Below are positions 10,474 to 19,485 of a stretch of 64,000 bases of DNA, piece after piece; the stretch's first letter is position 1, and every line of letters begins with the position of its first letter. The notes below the pieces were generated by a model that worked only from the letters and a program-made list of their open reading frames with translations, was not told the origin of the DNA and did not search any database. Where the stretch lies: NCBI GenBank assembly GCA_050300015.1, contig JBNKWZ010000008.1, forward strand, positions 62,001-126,000, read 5' to 3'. Both the position numbers and the translations under genes were made by a program. Origin of the DNA: CAYZQH01 sp050300015. GTDB lineage: Bacteria; Pseudomonadota; Gammaproteobacteria; Pseudomonadales; Cellvibrionaceae.

Positions 10474-11091
10474 CTATTTTTCAATCAGTAGGTTTAAGCA
10501 CTTCACGGTGGCCATCTCAATGGTGTCCACCAGCTTGGTTGTTTTAGTGGCTAAAATGGAGTGAATTAAAATCATCGGAATGGCGGCACACAAGCCAAAA
10601 GCTGTGGTGTTCATGGCCACCGAAATACTGGCCGAGAGTAAATCGGCTTTTTCGGCTGGATCCGCCGAGGCCACGGCGGTAAACGCTTGAATCAAACCAA
10701 TAATGGTTCCCAAAAGCCCCATGAGTGTGGCGATGTTGGCAAGCGTTGCCAGGTAGTGCGTGCGTTGCTCTAATTGAGGCATCACTTCCATAATGCCTTC
10801 TTCCATGGCGGACTCCACCGCTTCGCGTTTGGCATTGCTACGCAATTTGGCCATGCCATATTGCAAAACCGTAGACAATGGCGTGGACTCTTCTTCCAAC
10901 ATGCGCAGTGCCTTGGCATAGTCATTGGCACGCAGCATGGGTGTCAGCCGTCGCCATACGCGGTTGGTTTTTGCTGACGTGGCGCTGATTACCCAGAGGC
11001 GCTCAATGGCGATAGCAAGGCCCAAGGCCAACACAACCAAGATGGCATACATAAATGGGCCACCGGATTGAAAAAATTGCACTAAGTCCAT
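10474..11091 (-). CDS. exbB: MotA/TolQ/ExbB proton channel protein
   Basis: About 205 residues from the ATG at 11091, chosen because the protein then begins MDLVQFFQSGG like family members and is preceded by GGGTAGAG. A longer in-frame start at 11148 is possible. Three membrane helices fit the ExbB plan: ~13-32, then a cytoplasmic loop, then two C-terminal helices containing LATLANIATLMGLLGTIIGLIQAF and the conserved A.MNTTAFGL segment. It is the stator of a proton-driven motor with the two ExbD proteins and the TonB-like protein downstream. It follows the PpkA region in the same direction after a gap of about 150 bases. Confidence 0.9.
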   Translation of the reverse strand: MDLVQFFQSGGPFMYAILVVLALGLAIAIERLWVISATSAKTNRVWRRLTPMLRANDYAKALRMLEEESTPLSTVLQYGMAKLRSNAKREAVESAMEEGIMEVMPQLEQRTHYLATLANIATLMGLLGTIIGLIQAFTAVASADPAEKADLLSASISVAMNTTAFGLCAAIPMILIHSILATKTTKLVDTIEMATVKCLNLLIEK

Positions 11092-11241
11092 AACTCTACC
11101 CTTATTAAAAGCATCGTATTCGTAAAAATTAGGTGTATAAACACCCATAAAAATGCATGGCCACAGCCTTTTCTAAAACTTACTCAAGGCTTACCGTGTT
11201 GGCTACAAGCAGGAAATGTGATGCACGAAAGTACCTCGCAT

Positions 11242-11490
11242 CTACTCCGAGCGCCCCCTTCGCGGTGTTTCCCGCGCAACGGTGCGTGAAGTGTCATCGT
11301 TTTCGTGATCTTGTGGCTGAGAGGATTCGGGCTCAGGCCATCCGTTGCACTCGACATCTCCATTAAACTCGTGGTCGATTCGGTCAAATAAGCTACGACG
11401 TTGAGCCAGGTATTCTACACGGCTTAAGTGATGATCAAAATAGTCATCAACCAAATGTCGCAACATGATGGAATAATTAATGTCTGTCAT
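11242..11490 (-). CDS. Small hypothetical protein between ppkA and exbB
   Basis: An 82-residue acidic, His-rich frame starting with ATG at 11490, 17 bases after the ppkA stop and in the same direction. The first ~45 residues (ML.HLVDDYFDHHLSRVEYLAQRR.LFDRID.EFNG) look like a compact helical domain; the rest is low-complexity (SSQPQDHENDD). No family is recognised. Position suggests co-transcription with the T6SS regulatory genes. It may be a small kinase-associated protein, or it may be spurious. Confidence 0.6.
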   Translation of the reverse strand: MTDINYSIMLRHLVDDYFDHHLSRVEYLAQRRSLFDRIDHEFNGDVECNGWPEPESSQPQDHENDDTSRTVARETPRRGRSE

Positions 11491-11507
11491 AATCTGCCAC
11501 TTTGGGG

Positions 11508-14030
11508 CTATTGTAACTCACGCAGCACACGAAAGCCGGTCTCCTCGTCGGCTTCGCCACCACTCGCTGAAGCGTTCTCAGGAGTGCAATCTTCCATGTC
11601 CGTATCAAAAGATCCCCCCATCGCCAAAAGGTCACCGCCATCGGTAACCCATTCGCGGGCATTGCCCACATAATTTACTACGCCCCAACCATTTTGTTGG
11701 CCAATGTTCGACTGCACTAAAGTGCCGCCTTTTTGGATGCCACGTACATTCAAGGTACAGTTTCGATTAGAATCCAAACTGCTACCGCGCGCACTGGCCG
11801 CATGGGTCCACTCGTCTTTGGTGGGCAAGCGGTAAACCTTCCCGCTTTGCTCACTCAGCCAACGGAAGTAACCCTGTACTTGTGAATAGGGGATATTGGT
11901 AGCAGGTAAGCCTGTGTTGCGCTCGGGTAAACTTTTGCAACTGCCGGAAGCCAGGCAATACTGGTTAAACTCGGCCACACTCACTTCATAGCGGCCGATG
12001 GCAAACGCTTTAATATTACCACTGGCGGGGATCACCACAGTTAACGGGCTTTTGATACCGTTTGCCAAGATATCTTGACACCGTGAGCGCCGCCCGCGAG
12101 ACCCAAGCCCCGCCAAACTTTCTTTACAGTTATCCTTTTGTGAACCACTGCCACCCACGTGGGCAAACTCGACCTGCTCACCAAATAGGTTCTGCGCCAT
12201 GCGCTGGGTTTTAATGCCATCTTCCGGAAAGTTTCGGGCAATGCGTGTTATGCAGTCGGCAAGGTTTTGCACAATACTGGGCTCAGCCCGCGCATATTGA
12301 CGCGAATTCGTACTGCGCATGGTTTTAATCGCCCGCTCAAAACCCGACAAATCCAAAAGCTGATTGCATTTCAATTGCTCCCGCACCGAAGCGTAGGCCT
12401 TGTCATAGCGGTTGCTTGACGTGGATGTGGTACTGGCAGAAGCGGGCTTGGCAGCTCTGACGGCGGCCGCCTTCGCCGCTTTGGCTTTGGCGGCTTTTTC
12501 TGCGGCTAGGCGTTCGGCCCGCATGCGTTCCTGCTCGGCGAGTTTGTCTTCCACCAGGCTGGACAAAGCCACTAATTCGGTGTCATCCGGCGTGTATTGT
12601 TTGGCAGAAAGAATCCAACGCTTAGCGTTATTGAATTTTTCTTGTGCTATAGCTTGCTCAATGGCTTTGACGTATTCGCGGTACGCTTTGGCTGTGGCCC
12701 CAATGGTTTGCGCATGATCATTGCCCAATAGCTGAGCCAGGGAATCTACGTTATCTTTGAGCTCCGCCTCCCAGCGTGCATCAAACCCAGGCGATTTAAA
12801 TAAATCCGCTAAGTTTTCTTGTACCAGCTGTAAGCGAATTTTGGTTTCAATTTCACTGCGATACTCATCTTCAGAAATTTGAGGTGCCGCGGGTTGCGCA
12901 TCTTGTTGGTTCCAGGGTGCATAATTGCCAAAGGCCACCAAGCCAATAATGATAAGGCCACCCAACCACAAAAAGACACCACCTGTGGTTTTTTTGGTGA
13001 TTTGATCCCAGAACTCTTGCACCGTGCCCACACGCTGTTCTCGCTCAAGTGCGAGGGCGCCCTCAATGGCTTTCCATTGACGTTTACTAAGGCCTTTAAT
13101 ACGTGCAGGCTTAAGGCCTTTACGAAACGCCTCTTTCGCATTCTTGCGTTTAAACGGGTGAGTGCCCGCAAACAACTCGTAGGCAATAACACCCAATGCA
13201 TAAATATCATCACGAACATCCGGCGGATCGCCCTCTAGCATTTCTAGGCTGGCATAAGTGGGCGTGAGTGCACCCAAATTGCCGGCATCAAACACCGTGC
13301 GGTCTTCACCTGCCGGTTCATCGCCTTGCTCCGCTTTGGCCACCGCGCGCGCAATACCAAAATCAAACACTTTGGCCAAACCCGCGTTGGTAACAAAAAT
13401 ATTACCTGGTTTTAAGTCGGAGTGAATGAGCCTTTGATCATGGGCGTAGGCCAAGGCAGCGCAAATGCCCTCCAGTATTTGCCAAGCCTCTTCCTTGGGT
13501 AACCCCGTACCGCGATATTTTTTGATGACCTTGTCCAAGGGCGTACCTTCTAGGTACTCCATGGTCATAAAAACCGTGTCCCCATCCTTGTCAAAGTCGT
13601 GCACGTTTACAATATTGGGGTGTGCAATACGCTGGGTTTTGCGCGATTCGCGCTGCAACGCGATAAATGCCTCTGGATGCGATTTAAATTCTTCGCCTAA
13701 AACTTTAATGGCCACATAAGGATCGCGGTCTTGAGCTTCGACTTTTAACAAATCCTTCGCTTTGTACACCACCCCCATACCGCCAGCACCCAATATGCGC
13801 TCCAGTACAAATCGGCCTTTGAGCAAATCTGCGGGTGGGGCCTTTTGTGCTTTGCGCGACTCGGTAATGTGCTTGGTGACGGATTCGGTTTTGGCGTAGC
13901 CGCCCGCATCCGGACGCGGGGCACTAATATAGGACTGACTGTCTGTGGTGGGACGCAACTTCGTCGGCGCAGGCGTTGACCGCATGCGTGGCTGAATACG
14001 CGTTTTATCTTGGTCGTCACCGTCACTCAT
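11508..14030 (-). CDS. ppkA: T6SS Ser/Thr protein kinase PpkA with C-terminal FGE-like domain
   Basis: About 840 residues from the ATG at 14030, which overlaps the pppA stop as ATGAGTGA; a longer start at 14078 exists but is less likely. Kinase domain ~72-340: glycine loop GAGGMG (81-86), VAIK lysine (K109), HSDLKPGN (catalytic D205), DFG (223-225), SLE in place of APE. One transmembrane helix at ~351-369. Periplasmic part: an Ala/Lys-rich helical segment (~480-545), then from ~655 a formylglycine-generating-enzyme-like domain (YRLPTKDEWTHAA, NAREWVTDGG, ETGFRVLREL). The paired catalytic cysteines of true FGE are not apparent, so it is probably a sensor. In characterised systems PpkA phosphorylates the FHA protein to trigger T6SS assembly. 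Confidence 0.92.
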   Translation of the reverse strand: MSDGDDQDKTRIQPRMRSTPAPTKLRPTTDSQSYISAPRPDAGGYAKTESVTKHITESRKAQKAPPADLLKGRFVLERILGAGGMGVVYKAKDLLKVEAQDRDPYVAIKVLGEEFKSHPEAFIALQRESRKTQRIAHPNIVNVHDFDKDGDTVFMTMEYLEGTPLDKVIKKYRGTGLPKEEAWQILEGICAALAYAHDQRLIHSDLKPGNIFVTNAGLAKVFDFGIARAVAKAEQGDEPAGEDRTVFDAGNLGALTPTYASLEMLEGDPPDVRDDIYALGVIAYELFAGTHPFKRKNAKEAFRKGLKPARIKGLSKRQWKAIEGALALEREQRVGTVQEFWDQITKKTTGGVFLWLGGLIIIGLVAFGNYAPWNQQDAQPAAPQISEDEYRSEIETKIRLQLVQENLADLFKSPGFDARWEAELKDNVDSLAQLLGNDHAQTIGATAKAYREYVKAIEQAIAQEKFNNAKRWILSAKQYTPDDTELVALSSLVEDKLAEQERMRAERLAAEKAAKAKAAKAAAVRAAKPASASTTSTSSNRYDKAYASVREQLKCNQLLDLSGFERAIKTMRSTNSRQYARAEPSIVQNLADCITRIARNFPEDGIKTQRMAQNLFGEQVEFAHVGGSGSQKDNCKESLAGLGSRGRRSRCQDILANGIKSPLTVVIPASGNIKAFAIGRYEVSVAEFNQYCLASGSCKSLPERNTGLPATNIPYSQVQGYFRWLSEQSGKVYRLPTKDEWTHAASARGSSLDSNRNCTLNVRGIQKGGTLVQSNIGQQNGWGVVNYVGNAREWVTDGGDLLAMGGSFDTDMEDCTPENASASGGEADEETGFRVLRELQ

Positions 14031-14862
14031 GCGTGTTCTCGTAACCCTCAAACTTACCCGCTTCGCCTTTGACAACAATTACCGAAACGTTGTCTGGCGC
14101 ACCAGCATTGAGTGATGCATCCACTAACTGATGTACCGCATTCTCGGCAGAGGGGTTGGCCAGCCAACGGGCAATGTCTTGGTCGTTTACAGTATTGTAC
14201 AGGCCATCACTGCAAAGCATAAACGTGTCACCAATTTGTGTGTTAAACACCACAACATCCACAAAACCATCCACCTCCACACCAATGGCGCGCGTGATCA
14301 CATTACCATGAGGGTGATTTTTTGCCTCTTTTTCAGAAATGGCACCAGAGTCTAAAAGTTCCTGCACATGACTATGGTCGCGCGTGAGCTGGCTGAGTTG
14401 GTGGTTGCGCAAACGGTAAAGCCTGGAATCCCCTGCCCACAAAGCCACGCCCACACGGCCATGAATCACCAAGCTCACTAAGGTGCTGCCCATGGTAGCG
14501 TTTTCAAACATTAGTTTGGCGTATTCAATAATGTTTTGATTGGCATCGACGACAGATTGCTCCACCGCATCCACCAGGTCGCTGAGGCGCTTCTGTGGGC
14601 CCACACCCTCTAGTGCCTCCACAATCAAACGGCTAGCCACATCACCCACTTCGTGTCCACCCATACCATCGGCCACTGCCCACAAACCCACCTCAGGGCG
14701 CATCAATATGGCATCTTCATTGGCCTTGCGAACAGCACCCACATCCGTACGCGCACTGCTAACCCATTCAATGGGGCGGCGAAAGGTTTTGTCATCGATG
14801 AATCCATTCATGGTGGGGTCGTGTGCCTCAGTTGCCATCTTTGTTGTTTGTTGTGAAGCCAT
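14023..14862 (-). CDS. pppA: T6SS PP2C-type protein phosphatase PppA
   Basis: A 279-residue PP2C-family phosphatase. Metal-binding motifs are visible: RTDVGAVRKANED near the N-terminus, ADGMGGHEVGD (~residues 64-74), LCSDGLYNTV and GAPDNVSVIVV near the C-terminus. No membrane segment, so cytoplasmic. It lies between tagF and ppkA as in H1-type T6SS loci, where it removes the activating phosphate placed by PpkA on the FHA protein. It overlaps ppkA by 8 bases, coupling synthesis of the opposing enzymes. Confidence 0.93.
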   Translation of the reverse strand: MASQQTTKMATEAHDPTMNGFIDDKTFRRPIEWVSSARTDVGAVRKANEDAILMRPEVGLWAVADGMGGHEVGDVASRLIVEALEGVGPQKRLSDLVDAVEQSVVDANQNIIEYAKLMFENATMGSTLVSLVIHGRVGVALWAGDSRLYRLRNHQLSQLTRDHSHVQELLDSGAISEKEAKNHPHGNVITRAIGVEVDGFVDVVVFNTQIGDTFMLCSDGLYNTVNDQDIARWLANPSAENAVHQLVDASLNAGAPDNVSVIVVKGEAGKFEGYENTHE

Positions 14863-14876
14863 GCAGGCTTTATACC

Positions 14877-15767
14877 TTATAAGGGGATTTGCGTGTCGTC
14901 GTCATCTTCTTCTACCTCTGTAAACGGCGGTACCCGCGCCGGTTGAAACGCTGCTTCTGGCTCACCCAGAGGTTCGTCAAAGGCAGATGCGCCAAACTCC
15001 TCGCGGGGCTTGCTACCGGTGGGCTCCTCGCCTTGGGGCATGGGTGCCGCTTTTAGGTGCACCGGCACAGACCATTCCCAGTGATCCCAAAGGCCATCCA
15101 TCATCGCAGCACTGCCCGCCACAGGCGGCAAGCCGGACGCCAAAAAAGTGCAGGGCTCTACCCGTGCCGAGCCTGCCGTGGTCCATATGCTGTAACTGGC
15201 AAAGGCCGAATTCACAAAAGCGTCTAAAAAGTGGGGCATGGTACCTAATGGATGCGTATCTTCAAAATTTAAATCCACCACTACGCCCGCTTCCACTGGC
15301 AACGCGCGCTGTTTGAGGTAGGCGCTGTTGTCGTGAGGTTGCGTTTGATTGCTGATGTCAATCAATTGGTCTGCTTGCAAGTGGCCTTCCAATGCCTCTA
15401 AGGCGGCAGCCTCAATGCTGGCAAACCAATCATCTTGCGTGCAGATAAACTCCGTGGGCACTGAGGTGGCGCTTAGCTTGCGAATCAGCGTTAAGGGAAA
15501 GTAACGGCCCACGCGATCCACACTGGGTAACAGAACACCCGCCCAGCAATGATCATCCACCACGCCGCTAGACAGGCAAAACCGCCAGATGGGGCTGGTG
15601 AGGTAAATCTCTAACCAGGACTCACCCAAGCGCTCTTGGGTACTGCCAATAAAGGTTTGTAACCATGTGTCCCAATTGCCCATAAACTGGGAGGACAGGT
15701 GACGGTGCACAAAATCCCCGTGCGCGGGTAGTTTGCCAAATATGCCCGTAGCGGATACAGCACTCAT
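14877..15767 (-). CDS. tagF: T6SS-associated protein TagF
   Basis: A 296-residue protein with the TagF/SciT (DUF2094) N-terminal signature: GIFGKLPAHGDFVHR, then WDTWLQ, PIWRF.LS.GV, WAGVLLPSVDRVGRYFPLTL. The C-terminal ~60 residues are acidic and low-complexity. TagF is a post-translational repressor of T6SS, acting through the FHA protein in characterised systems. The start overlaps the tssM stop by one base (TAATG) and pppA follows 14 bases on. In some organisms TagF is fused to PppA; here they are separate. Confidence 0.92.
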   Translation of the reverse strand: MSAVSATGIFGKLPAHGDFVHRHLSSQFMGNWDTWLQTFIGSTQERLGESWLEIYLTSPIWRFCLSSGVVDDHCWAGVLLPSVDRVGRYFPLTLIRKLSATSVPTEFICTQDDWFASIEAAALEALEGHLQADQLIDISNQTQPHDNSAYLKQRALPVEAGVVVDLNFEDTHPLGTMPHFLDAFVNSAFASYSIWTTAGSARVEPCTFLASGLPPVAGSAAMMDGLWDHWEWSVPVHLKAAPMPQGEEPTGSKPREEFGASAFDEPLGEPEAAFQPARVPPFTEVEEDDDDTQIPL

Positions 15768-18700
15768 TAGATGGACTCCGGCACTTTAAAGGAGGTGAGT
15801 AAATCGCGCCGAAAGGGGCTGTCCACGCTTTTGGTTTTCACCTCGTAGGTGATTTTGTGGGCATCCCGCTGTGTACCACGCTCATCGCCAGCCGAGAAGG
15901 TCACCAGGTAGGTGGTACTTTGACTGGTTTTTTGCACAAAAGAAGAATCCAGCAGGCGAAACCAGGCCCAAGGACCATGAAAACTCCGGTCGTATTGAGT
16001 GCCGTTCAAATCTTCAAAGGTCATGCGTACGCGCATATTCTCTTGGTTGGCTGTCCAGTTCACACGCTTCCAAAATTTGGGGCCGTGTTTGTACTCAAGC
16101 CGTTCATCACCCACATCCAAAGTAAAGCGCGCATCGCGCTCATCCATGGCCTGGGGTTTTAACTCCATGGTCACGCTAATGGTGTCGGGGCTTTCGCGAT
16201 AAAAAATATCTTTAATGGTTTGCGCGCGCTGCATTTGCCGTAACACCTGGTCGCTAAACCCTAAGCTATAGCCATCCACCACGCGGTTACGCCAGCCATT
16301 GCGTGTACTCACAAAGGGCGCCATGATTTCCTCATAATATTTGTCGGTAATGCCACCGGGTTTAAAAAACTCGGCAAAGTCATACAGGGCCATTTCATCC
16401 AACGCAGAACGATTTAGCGGGTAACGCCCTTGTAAAGTTTCCAAGAAGGGCCGATACACCATGGCACGCCATTCGGAATCCGCGTAGTGATGCGCAGAGC
16501 CCAACAACACCTTCCAGCTTTGCTCGGTGAGCTTTTCAAGCCATGGGCGGACTGGGTTGGGCAAACTTTGTGAATAGGTTTTTAGGCCAGTGATGGCATT
16601 GCCAGAGCCCCCACCAAAACGGCCTTTGGCCATGTTAAAAGCTTGCTCGGCCGGGTCAGGGGCGATGGCCACATCGGCCAAAAACACATGCAGTTGCTCC
16701 ACCTTACCCATAATGCCCATAATGGGTGGCTGTCCGCGCGGCCCCGTCATCACTAAGGCGTTAATGTCTCTAAAGTGTTTGTCCACTTTAGTGCCTTCGT
16801 ATTGGCTTAATAAAAAGCTGGTGGCCATGCGGGTTTTCATCCCGCCTTTTTTGGGGTTTTTATTGGCTAGGGCCTCAATGTCGTCTTTAGGGGGTTTTAA
16901 TTGGGTGTTAATCATGCCCACTTCAAGTACCGCCATTAACGGTGAATACACCGGATCCATCACCGTGGCCAATACTTCCTCTGCGTGATTGAGGTTTCTA
17001 AAGTCTTGTACCTCAAAGGTTTTGTATAGGCGGTCCCAAACTCGAATGTATTCGGCAAGGTAAAGGTCTTCAACTTGCTCGCTCACCTCATCCAAATCTT
17101 CGGTAATAAAATCGAGTTTGGCATCCTCATCGTCAGTAAGTACCCAACGCTCGTTCACAATATCCGCCACCAATTCCGATTTGGGTGATAAATCCAAACT
17201 GTCGTAGCCTTCTTTGGTAAACATAAACGGCACTTGCCAGGCGCGCATTGTGGCGGTATCTAAGCGAAACACATTGCGCACCGTGTCGCCAAACTGCGCC
17301 ATTAAATCAATTTTGCGCGTGTAGGCGGGGTTGGTGCGTACGCGTGAATACACACGGTGGGCCACTGGCTCACGCAACAATAATGCGCGCGTCTTGGCCA
17401 CCACGGTCTCATTAAGTTTGGAGGGCTCTAGGGGCAACGCCAGTAAGCGGCCCAGGTGATAGTCCAACTCTTGGCGGCGGGTACCTTCACCTCTCAGCGT
17501 CACATCCCAGTGGCTGACGAACCAATCTTTCACGCGCTCGCGATCCAGCTTGTCCACTTTTTTAAACATCATATACACACGGAAGGTGTCATACAGATCA
17601 CCACCCTCGTGTCCGCGCGCAATCTCTTGCTCAAGAATGTTTAATAAGCGCGGCAACATTAAAGCTTTCAGTTGGTTCACATAGGCGCGGTCTGCTTGTT
17701 CGTCTACGCGCTGATCATAAAGCCCTAAGCTCGACAACCAAGGGTGCTCTTGTTGGTCGTATACGGCAGAGGCTTGTACCAAAGCATTGAGCGGCGGTAA
17801 TACCAAACGAATATCTTCATTCCAACGGCCTATTTTGGCCGTCTCACCCTGGTAGTCCTCCACATGCGCATCGACGCTTTTCATAAAGCTTTTGTGTTTA
17901 AACACGGCGCCCGACCAAACAAGTCCCAGGCCCACCAAAGCCAATACCATTGCCGCAAAAGTACCGCGGCGCAACCATCGCACGGTGCGCTCGTAGCCCG
18001 CATTGGCGCCCACCAATTCAGATTCTGGAAAAATCACTTCACGAAACAAACGCGATAGAAAAAAGCTCTTACCTTGGCCGGGATTCGCCGCGGCCACATC
18101 GCGAGTAAACCCAAAGTTCGCCGCCACCGAGGCCATTAAGCGGTCGATGGGTGTACCGTCTTGCGTACCGGAGGTAAAGTACACCCCGCGTAAATAGGGC
18201 TGATATTTAAAACGGTTGGGCGCAAAGGTTTGCTTCACAAAACTTTCGGCAATGGTGCGCATGTTTTCAAATTGCAGCGGAAATCCCTGAATCAAGCCTC
18301 GACGTTTGATGTCGCGCTCTTGGTGCATGCGCCACATTAAACGCGCATAAAGCTGCTGAGTAAGTAGGGTAAGCTCGTCTTTTAAGTAGTCAAAATCTGG
18401 CACAGAGTCCACGCTTGCGGCATTGGGCAATGATACCCCCCACACTTGCTCACGTTCATCGCGACTGAAGTCCTCAAAAAATTCACTAAAACCTGAAATC
18501 AAATCCGACTTGGTAAACATCAAATACACGGGAAAGCGTATTTGCAATTTTTCCATCAGTTCGTCTATACGCGTGCGAATGGTTTTGGCGTGTAGCAATC
18601 GCTCGTCTTCGGTTTGCATTAATAGATCCTGCAAACTGATGGAAACAATGGCCCCGTTGATCGGTCGGCGACGACGGTTACGACGCAATAATTCTAAAAA

Positions 18701-19330
18701 CCCTTCCCAGGCTTTACTGTCTACGACCTTGTGGCTGTCTTGTGTGGTGTAACGCCCGGCGGTATCGATCAAGACCGCTTCGTTGGTAAACCACCAATCG
18801 CAATTGCGTGTGCCGCCAACCCCTTGCAGTGAGCCTTTGCCGAAGTGATCCGCCAATGGAAACTCTAAGCCCGAATTGATGAGAGCAGTGGTTTTACCCG
18901 AGCCCGGAGGCCCCACAATAATGTACCAAGGCAATTCGTACAGCGCCTTAGAGCCGGCAGCACCTTTAAATTTATAACGCTTAAGCGTGTCCAACGCTTG
19001 CTGAAAACGCTCACTGATTTGATGCATTTCCTCCGCGGTTTGGTCATGTAACCCGGATTCGCCCTCAGCTTCCTGACTTTGCTTTAAGTCTTTCACCAGC
19101 GATTGGTTGCTTTTACTTTTTTTGGCTTGAATCCATAGGTTGTTTAAACCCCACAATACCAGGGCAATCATGATACCAATGAGGCGCGCCGTCACGCTGG
19201 CTAAGGGCGCCACATTGTCCGCACCAAATTTAATGTGCGGCCCTACAAACCAAATCAGCAAGGAGACGGCCACCAATCCGATAATGGAAATCACCACAGG
19301 GCTTAGCAAAAATGCAAAAAATTTCTTCAT
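15767..19330 (-). CDS. tssM: T6SS membrane complex protein TssM (IcmF)
   Basis: 1187 residues, normal for the family. Two N-terminal transmembrane helices (~7-29 and ~46-67), a cytoplasmic P-loop domain with intact Walker A (GPPGSGKT, 140-147), a third helix around residue 450 (FAAMVLALVGLGLVWSG), then the large periplasmic IcmF region. TssM links the TssL cytoplasmic platform to the outer-membrane lipoprotein TssJ. Retention of GKT suggests a nucleotide-binding version. It is separated from tssL by 155 non-coding bases, the largest gap inside this operon. Confidence 0.96.
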   Translation of the reverse strand: MKKFFAFLLSPVVISIIGLVAVSLLIWFVGPHIKFGADNVAPLASVTARLIGIMIALVLWGLNNLWIQAKKSKSNQSLVKDLKQSQEAEGESGLHDQTAEEMHQISERFQQALDTLKRYKFKGAAGSKALYELPWYIIVGPPGSGKTTALINSGLEFPLADHFGKGSLQGVGGTRNCDWWFTNEAVLIDTAGRYTTQDSHKVVDSKAWEGFLELLRRNRRRRPINGAIVSISLQDLLMQTEDERLLHAKTIRTRIDELMEKLQIRFPVYLMFTKSDLISGFSEFFEDFSRDEREQVWGVSLPNAASVDSVPDFDYLKDELTLLTQQLYARLMWRMHQERDIKRRGLIQGFPLQFENMRTIAESFVKQTFAPNRFKYQPYLRGVYFTSGTQDGTPIDRLMASVAANFGFTRDVAAANPGQGKSFFLSRLFREVIFPESELVGANAGYERTVRWLRRGTFAAMVLALVGLGLVWSGAVFKHKSFMKSVDAHVEDYQGETAKIGRWNEDIRLVLPPLNALVQASAVYDQQEHPWLSSLGLYDQRVDEQADRAYVNQLKALMLPRLLNILEQEIARGHEGGDLYDTFRVYMMFKKVDKLDRERVKDWFVSHWDVTLRGEGTRRQELDYHLGRLLALPLEPSKLNETVVAKTRALLLREPVAHRVYSRVRTNPAYTRKIDLMAQFGDTVRNVFRLDTATMRAWQVPFMFTKEGYDSLDLSPKSELVADIVNERWVLTDDEDAKLDFITEDLDEVSEQVEDLYLAEYIRVWDRLYKTFEVQDFRNLNHAEEVLATVMDPVYSPLMAVLEVGMINTQLKPPKDDIEALANKNPKKGGMKTRMATSFLLSQYEGTKVDKHFRDINALVMTGPRGQPPIMGIMGKVEQLHVFLADVAIAPDPAEQAFNMAKGRFGGGSGNAITGLKTYSQSLPNPVRPWLEKLTEQSWKVLLGSAHHYADSEWRAMVYRPFLETLQGRYPLNRSALDEMALYDFAEFFKPGGITDKYYEEIMAPFVSTRNGWRNRVVDGYSLGFSDQVLRQMQRAQTIKDIFYRESPDTISVTMELKPQAMDERDARFTLDVGDERLEYKHGPKFWKRVNWTANQENMRVRMTFEDLNGTQYDRSFHGPWAWFRLLDSSFVQKTSQSTTYLVTFSAGDERGTQRDAHKITYEVKTKSVDSPFRRDLLTSFKVPESI

Positions 19331-19430
19331 AATGTCCGTTTAAGTCCAGTGTTAGGCTGTGGTCACACGCCAAACACACTTTATGTTTTACTGTTGATTT
19401 TAATCGATTGTGTTTTAACTACCGGGTGGT

Positions 19431-19452
19431 CTGCGACACTTGATGTTCGCAG
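19431..19452 (-). repeat. Inverted repeat in the tssL-tssM gap
   Basis: CTGCGA (19431-19436) and TCGCAG (19447-19452) form a 6-bp stem with a 10-base loop in the 155-base gap between tssL and tssM. There is no T-run, so it is not a classical terminator. It might be an RNA structure affecting processing or tssM translation, or chance. Confidence 0.3.
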
Positions 19453-19485
19453 TGGCTATTCCCGTCGGTTACCCCAAATAAACGT

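Noticed and set aside
11132..11145. A short GGTGT-ACACC hairpin upstream of exbB with a T-rich tail
   Set aside because: The stem is only 5 bp, too weak to call a terminator.
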